In this document: piece after piece, positions 13,361 to 28,140 of the stretch
How the letters are laid out: every line of letters starts with the position of its first letter
Numbering within the stretch: position 1 is the first letter of the stretch
Assembly (NCBI GenBank): GCA_037953625.1
Contig: CM075651.1
Coordinates: 108,439,001-108,503,000 of the forward strand
From: Crotalaria pallida
Lineage: Eukaryota; Streptophyta; Magnoliopsida; Fabales; Fabaceae
Length of the DNA: 64,000 nt
Reading direction: 5' to 3'
Made by a program: the position numbers and the translations under genes
The notes under the pieces: model-generated
Seen by the model: the letters and a program-made list of their open reading frames with translations, nothing else
The model's database searches: none
Told to the model about the DNA's origin: nothing

Positions 13361-16300
13361 TACACCTGTTAGAACCTCCAAGGACTCATGCTACACCCTC
13401 TACGTCCCTTTGGGGACTCAAGCATTGTTTAGGATCATTCTAATGGTTCTTATAAGTCCTAATACACATTCCTTGACCATTCTAAGCCTTTAGAATAATC
13501 TCTTAACCATTCTACACTTGTTAGAACCTCCAAGGACTCATGCTACACCCTCTATGTCGCTTGGGGACTCAAGCATTGTTTAGGATCATTCTAATGGTTC
13601 TTATAAGTACTAATACACATTCCTAGACCATTCTAAGCCTTTAGAATACTCTCTTAGCTATTCTACACTTGTTAGCACCTCCAAGGACTCATGCTACACC
13701 CTCTACGTCCCTTGGGGTACCAGGCATTGTTTAGGATCTTTCTAATGGTTATTATAATTCCTAATACACATTCCTAGACCATTCTAAGCCTTTAGAATAC
13801 TCTCTTAACCATTCTACACTTGTTAGAACCTCCAAGGACTCATGCTAGACCCTCTAAGTCCCTTGGGGACTCAAGCATTGTTTACGATCATTCTAATGGT
13901 TCTTATAAGTCCTAATACACATTCCTAGACCATTCTAAGCCTTTAGAATACTCTCTTAACCATTCTACACTTGTTGAACCTCCAAGGACTCATGCTACAC
14001 CCTCTACGTCCCTTGGGGTACCATGCAATGTTTAGGATCATTCTAATGGTTATTATAAGTCCTAATACACATTTCTAGACCATTCTAAGCCTTTAGAATA
14101 CTCTATTAACCATTCTACACCTGTTAGAACCTCCAATGACTCATGCTAGACCCTCTACGTCCCTTGGGGACTCAAGCATTGTTTAGGATCATTCTAATTG
14201 TTTTTATAAGTCCTAATACACATTCGTAGACCATTCTAAGCCTTTAGAATACTCTCTTAACAATTCTACACTTGTTAGAACCTCCAAGGACTCATGCTAC
14301 ACCCTCTACGTCCCTTGGGGTACCATGCAATGTTTAGGATCATTCTAATGGTTATTATAGGTCCTAATACACATTCCTAGACCATTCTAAGCCTTTAGAA
14401 TACTCTCTTAACCATTCTAAACTTGTTAGAACCTCCAAGGACTCATGCTACACCCTCTATGTCTCTTGGGGACTCAAGCATTGTTTAGGATCATTCTAAT
14501 GGTTCTTATAAGTCCTAATACACATTCCTAGACCATTCTAAGCCTTTAGAATAATCTCTTAACCATTCTACACTTGTTAGAACCTCCAAGGACTCATGCT
14601 ACACCCTCTACGTCCCTTTGGGGACTCAAGCATTGTTTAGGATCATTCTAATGGTTCTTATAAGTCCTAATACACATTCCTTGACCATTCTAAGCCTTTA
14701 GAATACTCTCTTAACCATTCTACACTTGTTAGAACCTCCAAGGACTCATGCTACACCATCTACGTCCCTTGGGGATTCAAGCAATGTTTAGGATCATTCT
14801 AATGGTTTTTATAAGTCCTAATACACATTCCTAGACCATTCTAAGCCATTAGAATACTCTGTTAACCATTCTACACCTGTTAGAACCTCCAAGGACTCAT
14901 GCTAGACCCTCTACGTCCCTTGGGATTCAAGCATTGTTTAGGATCATTCTAATGGTTTTTATAAGTCCTAATACACATTCCTAGACCATTCTAAGCCTTT
15001 AGAATACTCTATTAACCATTCTACACCTGTTAGAACCTCCAATGACTCATGCTAGACCCTCTACGTCCCTTGGGGACTCAAGCATTGTTTAGGATCATTC
15101 TAATGGTTTTTATAAGTCCTAATACACATTCGTAGACCATTCTAAGCCTTTAGAATACTCTCTTAACAATTCTACACTTGTTAGAACCTCCAAGGACTCA
15201 TGCTACACCCTCTACGTCCCTTGCGGTACCATGCAATGTTTAGGATCATTCTAATGGTTATTATAGGTCCTAATACACATTACTAGACCATTCTAAGCCT
15301 TTAGAATACTCTCTTAACCATTCTACACTTGTTAGAACCTCCAAGGACTCATGCTACACCCTCTATGTCTCTTGGGGACTCAAGCATTGTTTAGGATCAT
15401 TCTAATGGTTCTTATAAGTCCTAATACACATTCCTAGACCATTCTAAGCCTTTAGAATAATCTCTTAACCATTCTACACTTGTTAGAACCTCCAAGGACT
15501 CATGCTACACCCTCTACGTCCCTTTGGGGACTCAAGCATTGTTTAGGATCATTCTAATGGTTCTTATAAGTCCTAATACACATTCCTTGACCATTCTAAG
15601 CCTTTAGAATACTCTCTTAACCATTCTACACTTGTTAGAACCTCCAAGGACTCATGCTACACCATCTACGTCCCTTGGGGATTCAAGCAATGTTTAGGAT
15701 CATTCTAATGGTTTTTATAAGTCCTAATACACATTCCTAGACCATTCTAAGCCATTAGAATACTCTGTTAACCATTCTACACCTGTTAGAACCTCCAAGG
15801 ACTCATGCTAGACCCTCTACGTCCCTTGGGGACTCAAGCATTGTTTAGGATCATTCTAATGGTTCTTATAAGTCCTAATACACATTCGTAGACCATTCTA
15901 AGCCTTTAGAATACTCTCTTAACCATTCTACACTTGTTAGAACCTCCAAGGACTCATGCTACACCCTCTACGTCCCTTTGGGGACTCAAGCATTGTTTAG
16001 GATCATTCTAATGGTTCTTATAAGTCCTAATACACATTCCTTGACCATTCTAAGCCATTAGAATACTCTGTTAACCATTCTACACCTGTTAGAACCTCCA
16101 AGGACTCATGCTAGACCCTCTATGTCCCTTGGGGACTCAAGCATTGTTTAGGATCATTCTAATGGTTTTTATAAGTCCTAATACACATTCCTAGACCATT
16201 CTAAGCCTTTAGAATACTCTATTAACCATTCTACACCTGTTAGAACCTCCAATGACTCATGCTAGACCCTCTACGTCCCTTGGGGACTCAAGCATTGTTT

Positions 16301-16740
16301 AGGATCATTCTAATGGTTTTTATAAGTCCTAATACACATTCGTAGACCATTCTAAGCCTTTAGAATACTCTCTAAACCATTCTACACTTGTTAGAACCTC
16401 CAAGGACTCATGCTACACCCTCTACGTCCCTTGGGGTACCATGCAATGTTTAGGATCATTCTAACGGTTACTATAGGTCCTAATACACATTCCTAGACCA
16501 TTCTAAGCCATTAGAATAATCTCTTAACCATTCTACACCTGTTAGAACCTCCAATGACTCATGCTAGACCCTCCAAGGACTCATGCTACACCCTCTACGT
16601 CCCTTTGGGGACTCAAGCATTGTTTAGGATCATTCTAATGGTTCTTATAAGTCCTAATACACATTCCTTGACCATTCTAAGCCTTTAGAATACTCTCTTA
16701 ACCATTCTACACTTGTTAGAACCTCCAAGGACTCATGCTA
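13361..16740. repeat. Satellite with 6-monomer periodicity (906 bp) and one aberrant monomer
   Basis: Same 151-bp satellite. The ACCATCTACG marker lies at 14,755 and 15,661 (906 bp, six monomers). The next spacing, to 16,742, is 1,081 bp. That is seven monomers plus a 22-bp insertion near 16,570 and two extra T bases. The monomer starting at 16,468 is therefore 174 bp long. Confidence 0.7.
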
Positions 16741-16741
16741 C

Positions 16742-18620
16742 ACCATCTACGTCCCTTGGGGATTCAAGCAATGTTTAGGATCATTCTAATGGTTTTTATA
16801 AGTCCTAATACACATTCCTAGACCATTCTAAGCCATTAGAATACTCTGTTAACCATTCTACACCTGTTAGAACCTCCAAGGACTCATGCTAGACCCTCTA
16901 CGTCCCTTGGGGACTCAAGCATTGTTTAGGATCATTCTAATGGTTCTTATAAGTCCTAATACACATTCCTAGACCATTCTAAGCCATTAGAATACTCTGT
17001 TAACCATTCTACACCTGTTAGAACCTCCAAGGACTCATGCTAGACCCTCTACGTCCCTTGGGGACTCAAGCATTGTTTAGGATCATTCTAATGGTTCTTA
17101 TAAGTCCTAATACACATTCGTAGACCATTCTAAGCCTTTAGAATACTCTCTTAACCATTCTACACTTGTTAGAACCTCCAAGGACTCATGCTACACCCTC
17201 TACGTCCCTTTGGGGACTCTAGCATTGTTTAGGATCATTCTAATGGTTCTTATAAGTCCTAATACACATTCCTTGACCATTCTAAGCCTTTAGAATACTC
17301 TCTTAACCATTCTACACTTGTTAGAACCTCCAAGCACTCATGCTACACCATCTACATCCCTTGGGGATTCAAGCAATGTTTAGGATCATTCTAATGGTTT
17401 TTATAAGTCCTAATACACATTCCTAGACCATTCTAAGCCATTAGAATACTCTGTTAACCATTCTACACCTGTTAGAACCTCCAAGGACTCATGCTAGACC
17501 CTGTACGTCCCTTGGGGACTCAAGCATTGTTTAGGATCATTCTAATGGTTCTTATAAGTCCTATTACACATTCGTAGACCATTCTAAGCCTTTAGAATAC
17601 TCTCTTAACCATTCTACACTTGTTAGAACCTCCAAGGACTCATGCTACACCCTCTACGTCCCTTTGGGGACTCAAGCATTGTTTAGGATCATTCTAATGG
17701 TTCTTATAAGTCCTAATACACATTCCTTGACCATTCTAAGCCTTTAGAATACTCTCTTAACCATTCTACACTTGTTAGAACCTCCAAGGACTCATGCTAC
17801 ACCATCTACGTCCCTTGGGGATTCAAGCAATGTTTAGGATCATTCTAATGGTTTTTATAAGTCCTAATACACATTCCTAGACCATTCTAAGCCATTAGAA
17901 TACTCTGTTAACCATTCTACACCTGTTAGAACCTCCAAGGACTCATGCTAGACCCTCTACGTCCCTTGGGGACTCAAGCATTGTTTAGGATCATTCTAAT
18001 GGTTCTTATAAGTCCTAATACACATTCGTAGACCATTCTAAGCCTTTAGAATACTCTCTTAACCATTCTACACTTGTTAGAACCTCCAAGGACTCATGCT
18101 ACACCCTCTACGTCCCTTTGGGGACTCTAGCATTGTTTAGGATCATTCTAATGGTTCTTATAAGTCCTAATACACATTCCTTGACCATTCTAAGCCTTTA
18201 GAATACTCTCTTAACCATTCTACACTTGTTAGAACCTCCAAGCACTCATGCTACACCATCTACGTCCCTTGGGGATTCAAGCAATGTTTAGGATCATTCT
18301 AATGGTTTTTATAAGTCCTAATACACATTCCTAGACCATTCTAAGCCATTAGAATACTCTGTTAACCATTCTACACCTGTTAGAACCTCCAAGGACTCAT
18401 GCTAGACCCTGTACGTCCCTTGGGGACTCAAGCATTGTTTAGGATCATTCTAATGGTTCTTATAAGTCCTAATACACATTCGTAGACCATTCTAAGCCTT
18501 TAGAATACTCTCTTAACCATTCTACACTTGTTAGAACCTCCAAGGACTCATGCTACACCCTCTACGTCCCTTGGGGTACCATGCAATGTTTAGGATCATT
18601 CTATTGGTTACTATAGGTCC
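16742..18620. repeat. 3-monomer HOR, 454 bp
   Basis: ACCATCTAC/ACATC markers at 17,347, 17,801 and 18,255 are each 454 bp apart (3 x 151 + 1). The three monomers are: CATTCGTAGACC with CCCTTTGGGG; CATTCCTTGACC with ACCATCTACG and GATTCAAGCAATG; and TTTTTATAAGTCC with AAGCCATTAG and CTCTGTTAACC. A doubled unit is also visible: GGGGACTCTAGC at about 17,212 and 18,120, 908 bp apart. Confidence 0.82.
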
Positions 18621-18909
18621 TAATACACATTCCTAGATCATTCTAAGCCTTTAGAATACTCTATTAACCATTCTACACTTGTTAGAACCTCCAAGGACTC
18701 ATGCTACACCCTCTATGTCTCTTGGGGACTCAAGCATTGTTTAGGATCATTCTAATGGTTCTTATACGTCCTAATACACATTCCTAGACCATTCTAAGCC
18801 TTTAGAATAATTTCTTAACCATTCTACACTTGTTAGAACCTCCAAGGATTCATTCTACACCCTCTATGTCCCTTGGGGATTCAAGCATTATTTAGGATCA
18901 TTCTAATGG

Positions 18910-21900
18910 TTCTTATACGACCTAATACCATTCTAAGACTTTAGAATAATCTCTTAACATTTCTACACCTGTTAGAACCTCCAAGGACTCATGCTACACC
19001 CTCTACGTCCCTTAGGGATTCAAGCAATGTTTAGGATCATTCTAATGGTTTTTATAAGTCCTAATACACATTCCTAGACCATTCTAAGCCATTAGAATAA
19101 TCTCTTAACCATTCTACACCTGTTAGAACCTCCAATGACTCATGCTAGACCCTCTACGTCCCTTGGGGACTCAAGCATTGTTTAGGATCATTCTAATGGT
19201 TCTTATAAGTCCTAATACACATTCGTAGACCATTCTAAGCCTTTAGAATACTCTCTAAACCATTCTACTCTTGTTAGAACCTCCAAGGACTCATGCTACA
19301 CCCTCTACGTCCCTTGGGGTACCATGCAATGTTTAGGATCATTCTAACGGTTACTATAGGTCCTAATACACATTCCTAGACCATTCTAAGCCATTAGAAT
19401 AATCTCTTAACCATTCTACACCTGTTAGAACCTCCAATGACTCATGCTAGACCCTCTACGTCCCTTGGGGACTCAAGCATTGTTTAGGATCATTCTAATG
19501 GTTCTTATAAGTCCTAATACACATTCGTAGACCATTCTAAGCCTTTAGAATACTCTCTTAACCATTCTACACTTGTTAGAACCTCCAAGGACTCATGCTA
19601 CACCCTCTACGTCCCTTGGGGTACCATGCAATGTTTAGGATCATTCTAATGGTTACTATAGGTCCTAATACACATTCCTAGATCATTGTAAGCCTTTAGA
19701 ATACTCTATTAACCATTCTACACTTGTTAGAACCTCCAAGGACTCATGCTACACCCTCTATGTCTCTTGGGGACTCAAGCATTGTTTAGGATCATTCTAA
19801 TGGTTCTTATACGTCCTAATACACATTCCTAGACCATTCTAAGCCTTTAGAATAATCTCTTAACCATTCTACACTTGTTAGAACCTCCAAGGACTCATTC
19901 TACACCCTCTATGTCCCTTGGGGATTCAAGCATTATTTAGGATCATTCTAATGGTTCTTATACGACCTAATACCATTCTAAGACTTTAGAATAATCTCTT
20001 AACCTTTCTACACCTGTTAGAACCTCCAAGGACTCATGCTACACCCTCTACGTCCCTTGGGGATTCAAGCAATGTTTAGGATCATTCTAATGGTTTTTAT
20101 AAGTCCTAATACACATTCCTAGACCATTCTAAGCCATTAGAATACTCTCTTAACCATTCTACACCTGTTAGAACCTCCAATGACTCATGCTAGACCCTCT
20201 ACGTCCCTTGGGGACTCAAGCATTGTTTAGGATCATTCTAATGGTTCTTATAAGTCCTAATACACATTCGTAGACCATTCTAAGCCTTTAGAATACTCTC
20301 TTAACCATTCTACACTTGTTAGAACCTCCAAGGACTCATGCTACACCCTCTACGTCCCTTGGGGTACCATGCAATGTTTAGGATCATTCTAATGGTTACT
20401 ATAGGTCCTAATACAGATTCCTAGATCATTCTAAGCCTTTAGAATACTCTATTAACCATTCTACACTTGTTAGAACCTCCAAGGACTCATGCTACACCAT
20501 CTATGTCTCTTAGGGACTCAAGCATTGTTTAGGATCATTCTAATGGTTCTTATACGTCCTAATACACATTCCTAGACCATTCTAAGCCTTTAGAATAATT
20601 TCTTAACCATTCTACACTTGTTAGAACCTCCAAGGACTCATTCTACACCCTCTATGTCCCTTGGGGATTCAAGCATTATTTAGGATCATTCTAATGGTTC
20701 TTATACGACCTAATACCGTTCTAAGACTTTAGAATAATCTCTTAACCTTTCTACACCTGTTAGAACCTCCAAGGACTCATGCTACACCCTCTACGTCCCT
20801 TGGGGATTCAAGCAATGTTTAGGATCATTCTAATGGTTTTTATAAGTCCTAATACACATTCCTAGACCATTCTAAGCCATTAGAATACTCTGTTAACCAT
20901 TCTACACCTGTTAGAACCTCCAAGGACTCATGCTAGACCCTCTACGTCCCTTGGGGACTCAAGCATTGTTTAGGATCAATCTAATGGTTCTTATAAGTCC
21001 TAATACACATTCGTAGACCATTCTAAGCCTTTAGAATACTCTCTTAACCATTCTACACTTGTTAGAACCTCCAAGGACTCATGCTACACCCTCTACGTCC
21101 CTTGGGGTACCATGCAATGTTTAGGATCATTCTAATGGTTACTATAGGTCCTAATACACATTCCTAGATCATTGTAAGCCTTTAGAATACTCTATTAACC
21201 ATTCTACACTTGTTAGAACCTCCAAGGACTCATGCTACACCCTCTATGTCTCTTGGGGACTCAAGCATTGTTTAGGATCATTCTAATGGTTCTTATACGT
21301 CCTAATACACATTCCTAGACCATTCTAAGCCTTTAGAATAATCTCTTAACCATTCTACACTTGATAGAACCTCTAAGGACTCATTCTACACCCTCTATGT
21401 CCCTTGGGGATTCAAGCATTATTTAGGATCATTCTAATGGTTCTTATACGACCTAATACCATTCTAAGACTTTAGAATAATCTCTTAACCTTTCTACACC
21501 TGTTAGAACCTCCAAGGACTCATGCTACACCCTCTACGTCCCTTGGGGATTCAAGCAATGTTTAGGATCATTCTAATGGTTTTTATAAGTCCTAATACAC
21601 ATTCCTAGACCATTCTAAGCCATTAGAATACTCTGTTAACCATTCTACACCTGTTAGAACCTCCAAGGACTCATGCTAGACCCTCTACGTCCCTTGGGGA
21701 CTCAAGCATTGTTTAGGATCAATCTAATGGTTCTTATAAGTCCTAATACACATTCGTAGACCATTCTAAGCCTTTAGAATACTCTCTTAACCATTCTACA
21801 CTTGTTAGAACCTCCAAGGACTCATGCTACACCCTCTACGTCCCTTGGGGTACCATGCAATGTTTAGGATCATTCTAATGGTTACTATAGGTCCTAATAC

Positions 21901-24900
21901 ACATTCCTAGATCATTGTAAGCCTTTAGAATACTCTATTAACCATTCTACACTTGTTAGAACCTCCAAGGACTCATGCTACACCCTCTATGTCTCTTGGG
22001 GACTCAAGCATTGTTTAGGATCATTCTAATGGTTCTTATACGTCCTAATACACATTCCTAGACCATTCTAAGCCTTTAGAATAATCTCTTAACCATTCTA
22101 CACTTGATAGAACCTCCAAGGACTCATTCTACACCCTCTATGTCCCTTGGGGATTCAAGCATTATTTAGGATCATTCTAATGGTTCTTATACGACCTAAT
22201 ACCATTCTAAGACTTTAGAATAATCTCTTAACCTTTCTACACCTGTTAGAACCTCCAAGGACTCATGCTACACCCTCTACGTCCCTTGGGGACTCAAGCA
22301 ATGTTTAGGATCATTCTAATGGTTTTTATAAGTCCTAATACACATTCCTAGACCATTCTAAGCCATTAGAATACTCTCTTAACCATTCTACACCTGTTAG
22401 AACCTCCAATGACTCATGCTAGACCCTCTACGTCCCTTGGGGACTCAAGCATTGTTTAGGATCATTCTAATGGTTCTTATAAGTCCTAATACACATTCGT
22501 AGACCATTCTAAGCCTTTAGAATACTCTCTTAACCATTCTACACTTGTTAGAACCTCCAAGGACTCATGCTACACCCTCTACGTCCCTTGGGGTACCATG
22601 CAATGTTTAGGATCATTCTAATGGTTACTATAGGTCCTAATACACATTCCTAGATCATTCTAAGCCTTTAGAATACTCTATTAACCATTCTACACTTGTT
22701 AGAACCTCCAAGGACTCATGCTACACCATCTATGTCTCTTAGGGACTCAAGCATTGTTTAGGATCATTCTAATGGTTCTTATACGTCCTAATACACATTC
22801 CTAGACCATTCTAAGCCTTTAGAATAATTTCTTAACCATTCTACACTTGTTAGAACCTCCAAGGACTCATGCTACACCCTCTACGTCCCTTGGGGATTCA
22901 AGCAATGTTTAGGATCATTCTAATGGTTTTTATAAGTCCTAATACACATTCCTAGACCATTCTAAGCCATTAGAATACTCTGTTAACCATTCTACACCTG
23001 TTAGAACCTCCAATGACTCATGCTAGACCCTCTACGTCCCTTGGGGACTCAAGCATTGTTTAGGATCATTCTAATGGTTCTTATAAGTCCTAATACACAT
23101 TCGTAGACCATTCTAAGCCTTTAGAATACTCTCTTAACCATTCTACACTTGTTAGAACCTCCAAGGACTCATGCTACACCCTCTACGTCCCTTGGGGTAC
23201 CATGCAATGTTTAGGATCATTCTAATGGTTACTATAGGTCCTAATACACATTCCTAGATCATTCTAAGCCTTTAGAATACTCTATTAACCATTCTACACT
23301 TGTTAGAACCTCCAAGGACTCATGCTACACCATCTATGTCTCTTAGGGACTCAAGCATTGTTTAGGATCATTCTAATGGTTCTTATACGTCCTAATACAC
23401 ATTCCTAGACCATTCTAAGCCTTTAGAATAATCTCTTAACCATTCTACACTTGTTAGAACCTCCAAGGACTCATTCTACACCCTCTATGTCCCTTGGGGA
23501 TTCAAGCATTATTTAGGATCATTCTAATGGTTCTTATACGACCTAATACCATTCTAAGACTTTAGAATAATCTCTTAACCTTTCTACACCTGTTAGAACC
23601 TCCAAGGACTCATGCTACACCCTCTACGTCCCTTGGGGATTCAAGCAATGTTTAGGATCATTCTAATGGTTTTTATAAGTCCTAATACACATTCCTAGAC
23701 CATTCTAAGCCATTAGAATACTCTCTTAACCATTCTACACCTGTTAGAACCTCCAATGACTCATGCTAGACCCTCTACGTCCCTTGGGGACTCAAGCATT
23801 GTTTAGGATCATTCTAATGGTTCTTATAAGTCCAAATACACATTCGTAGACCATTCTAAGCCTTTAGAATACTCTCTTAACCATTCTACACTTGTTAGAA
23901 CCTCCAAGGACTCATGCTACACCCTCTACGTCCCTTGGGGTACCATGCAATGTTTAGGATCATTCTAATGGTTACTATAGGTCCTAATACACATTCCTAG
24001 ATCATTCTAAGCCTTTAGAATACTCTATTAACCATTCTACACTTGTTAGAACCTCCAAGCACTCATGCTACACCATCTATGTCTCTTAGGGACTCAAGCA
24101 TTGTTTAGGATCATTCTAATGGTTCTTATACGTCCTAATACACATTCCTAGACCATTCTAAGCCTTTAGAATAATTTCTTAACCATTCTACACTTGTTAG
24201 AACCTCCAAGGACTCATTCTACACCCTCTATGTCCCTTGGGGATTCAAGCATTATTTAGGATCATTCTAATGGTTCTTATACGACCTAATACCGTTCTAA
24301 GACTTTAGAATAATCTCTTAACCTTTCTACACCTGTTAGAACCTCCAAGGACTCATGCTACACCCTCTACGTCCCTTGGGGATTCAAGCAATGTTTAGGA
24401 TCATTCTAATGGTTTTTATAAGTCCTAATACACATTCCTAGACCATTCTAAGCCATTAGAATACTCTGTAAACCATTCTACACCTGTTAGAACCTCCAAG
24501 GACTCATGCTAGACCCTCTACGTCCCTTGGGGACTCAAGCATTGTTTAGGATCATTCTAATGGTTCTTATAAGTCCTAATACACATTCGTAGACCATTCT
24601 AAGCCTTTAGAATACTCTCTTAACCATTCTACACTTGTTAGAACCTCCAAGGACTCATGCTACACCCTCTACGTCCCTTGGGGTACCATGCAATGTTTAG
24701 GATCATTCTAATGGTTACTATAGGTCCTAATACACATTCCTAGATCATTGTAAGCCTTTAGAATACTCTATTAACCATTCTACACTTGTTAGAACCTCCA
24801 AGGACTCATGCTACACCCTCTATGTCTCTTGGGGACTCAAGCATTGTTTAGGATCATTCTAATGGTTCTTATACGTCCTAATACACATTCCTAGACCATT

Positions 24901-25155
24901 CTAAGCCTTTAGAATAATCTCTTAACCATTCTACACTTGTTAGAACCTCCAAGGACTCATTCTACACCCTCTATGTCCCTTGGGGATTCAAGCATTATTT
25001 AGGATCATTCTAATGGTTCTTATACGACCTAATACCATTCTAAGACTTTAGAATAATCTCTTAACCTTTCTACACCTGTTAGAACCTCCAAGGACTCATG
25101 CTACACCCTCTACGTCCCTTGGGGACTCAAGCAATGTTTAGGATCATTCTAATGG
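18910..25155. repeat. 5-monomer HOR, 743 bp, with one 139-bp monomer per unit
   Basis: Eight shortened monomers carry CGACCTAATACC, with CGA at 18,918, 19,963, 20,706, 21,449, 22,192, 23,539, 24,282 and 25,025. Five of the seven spacings are exactly 743 bp (4 x 151 + 139). The other two are 1,045 and 1,347 bp, i.e. the unit plus two or four whole monomers. The short monomer (for example 18,910-19,048) lacks 12 bp between CCTAAT and ACCATTCTAAG. Two copies (20,706 and 24,282) share a further CAT-to-CGT change and lie 3,576 bp apart, indicating a second, larger duplication layered on the pentamer. Confidence 0.88.
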
Positions 25156-28140
25156 TTTTTATAAGTCCTAATACACATTCCTAGACCATTCTAAGCCATT
25201 AGAATACTCTCTTAACCATTATACACCTCTTAGAACCTCCAAGGACTCATGCTAGACCCTCTACGTCCCTTGGGGACTCAAGCATTGTTTAGGATCATTC
25301 TAATGGTTCTTATAAGTCCTAATACACATTCCTTGACCATTCTAAGCCTTTAGAATACTCTCTTAACCATTCTACACTTGTTAGAACCTCCAAGTACTCA
25401 TGCTACACCCCCTACGTCCCTTGGGGTACCAAGCATTGTTTAGGATCTTTCTAATGGTTATTATAAGTCCTAATACACATTCCTAGACCATTCTACACCT
25501 TTAGAATACTCTCTTAACCATTTTACACGTGTTAGAACCTCCAAGGACTCATGCTAGACCCTCTACGTCCCTTGGGGACTCAAGCATTGTTTAGGATCCT
25601 TCTAATTGTTCTTATAATTCCTAATACACATTCCTAGACCATTCTAAGCCTTTAGAATATCTCTTAACCATTCTACACTTGTTAGAACCTCCAAGAACTC
25701 ATGCTACTCCCTCTACGTCCCTTTGGGGACTCAAGCATTGTTTAGGATCATTCTAATGGTTCTTATAAGTCCTAATACACATTCCTAGACCATTCTAAGC
25801 CTTTAGAATACTCTATTAACCATTCTACACCTGTTAGAACCTCCAATGACTCATGCTTGACCCTCTACGTCCCTTGGGGACTCAAGCATTGTTTAGGATC
25901 ATTCTAATGGTTCTTATAAGTCCTGATACACATTCCTAGACCATTCTAAGCCTTTAGAATAATCTCTTAACCATTCTACACTTGTTAGAACCTCCAAGGA
26001 CTCACGCTACACCCTCTACGTCCCTTTGGGGACTCAAGCATTGTTTAGGATCATTCTAATGGTTCTTATAAGTCCTAATACACATTCCTTGACCATTCTA
26101 AGCCTTTAGAATACTCTCTTAACCATTCTAAACTTGTTAGAACCTCCAAGGACTCTTGCTAGACCCTCTACGTCCCTTGGGGACTCAAGCATTGTTTAGG
26201 ATCATTCTAATTGCTCTTATAGGTCCTAATACACATTCCTAGACCATTCTACACCTTTAGAATACTCTCTTAACCATTCTACACTTGTTAGAACCTTCAA
26301 GGACTCATGCTACACCCTCTACGTCCCTTGGGGTACCATGCAATGTTTAGGATCATTCTAATGGTTACTATAGGTCCTAATACACATTCCTAGATCATTC
26401 TAAGCCTTTAGAATACTCTATTAACCATTCTACACTTGTTAGAACCTCCAAGGACTCATGCTACACCCTCTATGTCTCTTGGGGACTCAAGCATTGTTTA
26501 GGATCATTCTAATGGTTCTTATACGTCCTAATACACATTCCTAGACCATTCTAAGCCTTTAGAATACTCTATTAACCATTCTACACTTGTTAGAACCTCC
26601 AAGGACTCATGCTACACCCTCTACGTCCCTTGGGGTACCATGCAATGTTTAGGATCATTCTAATGGTTATTATAGGTCCTAATACACATTCCTAGATCAT
26701 TCTAAGCCATTAGAATACTCTCTTAACCATTCTACACCTGTTAGAACCTCCAATGACTCATGCTAGACCCTCTATGTCCCTTGGGGACTCAAGCATTGTT
26801 TAGGATCATTCTAATGGTTCTTATACGTCCTAATACACATTCCTAGACCATTCTAAGCCTTTAGAATACTCTATTAACCATTCTACACTTGTTAGAACCT
26901 CCAAGGACTCATGCTACACCCTCTACGTCCCTTGGGGACTCAAGCAATGTTTAGGATCATTCTAATGGTTCTTATAAGTCCTAATACACATTCCTAGACC
27001 ACTCTAAGCCTTTAGAATACTCTCTTAACCATTCTACACTTGTTAGAACCTCCAAGGACTCATGCTACACCCTCTACGTCCCTTGGGGTACCATGCAATG
27101 TTTAGGATCATTCTAATGGTTATTATAGGTCCTAATACATATTCCTAGACCATTCTAAGCCTTTAGAATACTCTCTTAACCATTCTACACTTGTTAGAAC
27201 CTCCAAGGACTCAAGCTACACCCTCTATGTCTCTTGGGGACTCAAGCATTGTTTAGGATCATTCTAATGGTTCTTATACGTCCTAATACACATTCCTAGA
27301 CCATTCTAAGCCTTTAGAATAATCCCTTAACCATTCTACACTTGTTAGAACCTCCAAGGACTCATTCTACACCCTCTATGTCCCTTGGGAACTCAAGCAT
27401 TATTTAGGATCATTCTAATGGTTCTTATACGACCTAATACACATTCCTAGACCATTCTAAGCCTTGAGAATAAACTCTTAACCTTTCTACACCTGTTAGA
27501 ACCTCCAAGGACTCATGCTACACCCTCTACGTCCCTTGGGGATTCAAGCAATGTTTAGGATCATTCTAATGGTTTTTATAAGTCCTAATACACATTCCTA
27601 GACCATTCTAAGCCATTAGAATACTCTCTTAACCATTCTACACCTGTTAGAACCTCCAAGGACTCATGCTAGACCCTCTACGTCCCTTGGCGACTCAAGC
27701 ATTGTTTAGGATCATTCTAATTGTTCTTATAAGTACTAATACACATTCCTAGACCATTCTAAGCCTTTAGAATACTCTCTTAGCTATTCTACACTTGTTA
27801 GAACCTCCAAGGAATCATGCTAGACCCTCTACGTCCCTTGGGGTACCAAGCATTGTTTAGGATCTTTCTAATGGTTATTATAATTCCTAATACACATTCC
27901 TAGACCATTCTAAGCCTTTAGAATACTCTATTAACCATTCTACACTTGTTAGAACCTCCAAGGACTCATGCTACACCCTCTACGTCCCTTTGGGGACTCA
28001 AGCATTGTTTAGGATCATTCTAATGGTTCTTATAAGTCCTAATACACATTCCTAGACCATTCTAAGCCTTTAGAATAATCTCTTAACCATTCTACACTTG
28101 TTAGAACCTCCAAGGACTCATGCTACACCCTCTACGTCCC
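25156..28140. repeat. Mixed satellite region without one dominant HOR
   Basis: Same 151-bp monomers, drawn from several variant types without a consistent long period. The stretch starting at 27,226 and running to about 27,870 carries the same variants in the same order as the pentamer at 6,302, 7,360 and 8,418 (TATGTCTC, AATCCCTTAACC, GGGAACTCAAGCATTATT, AAGTACTAAT, CTTAGCTATTC). It is therefore a displaced copy about 19-21 kb away. Nothing else is seen here. Confidence 0.7.
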
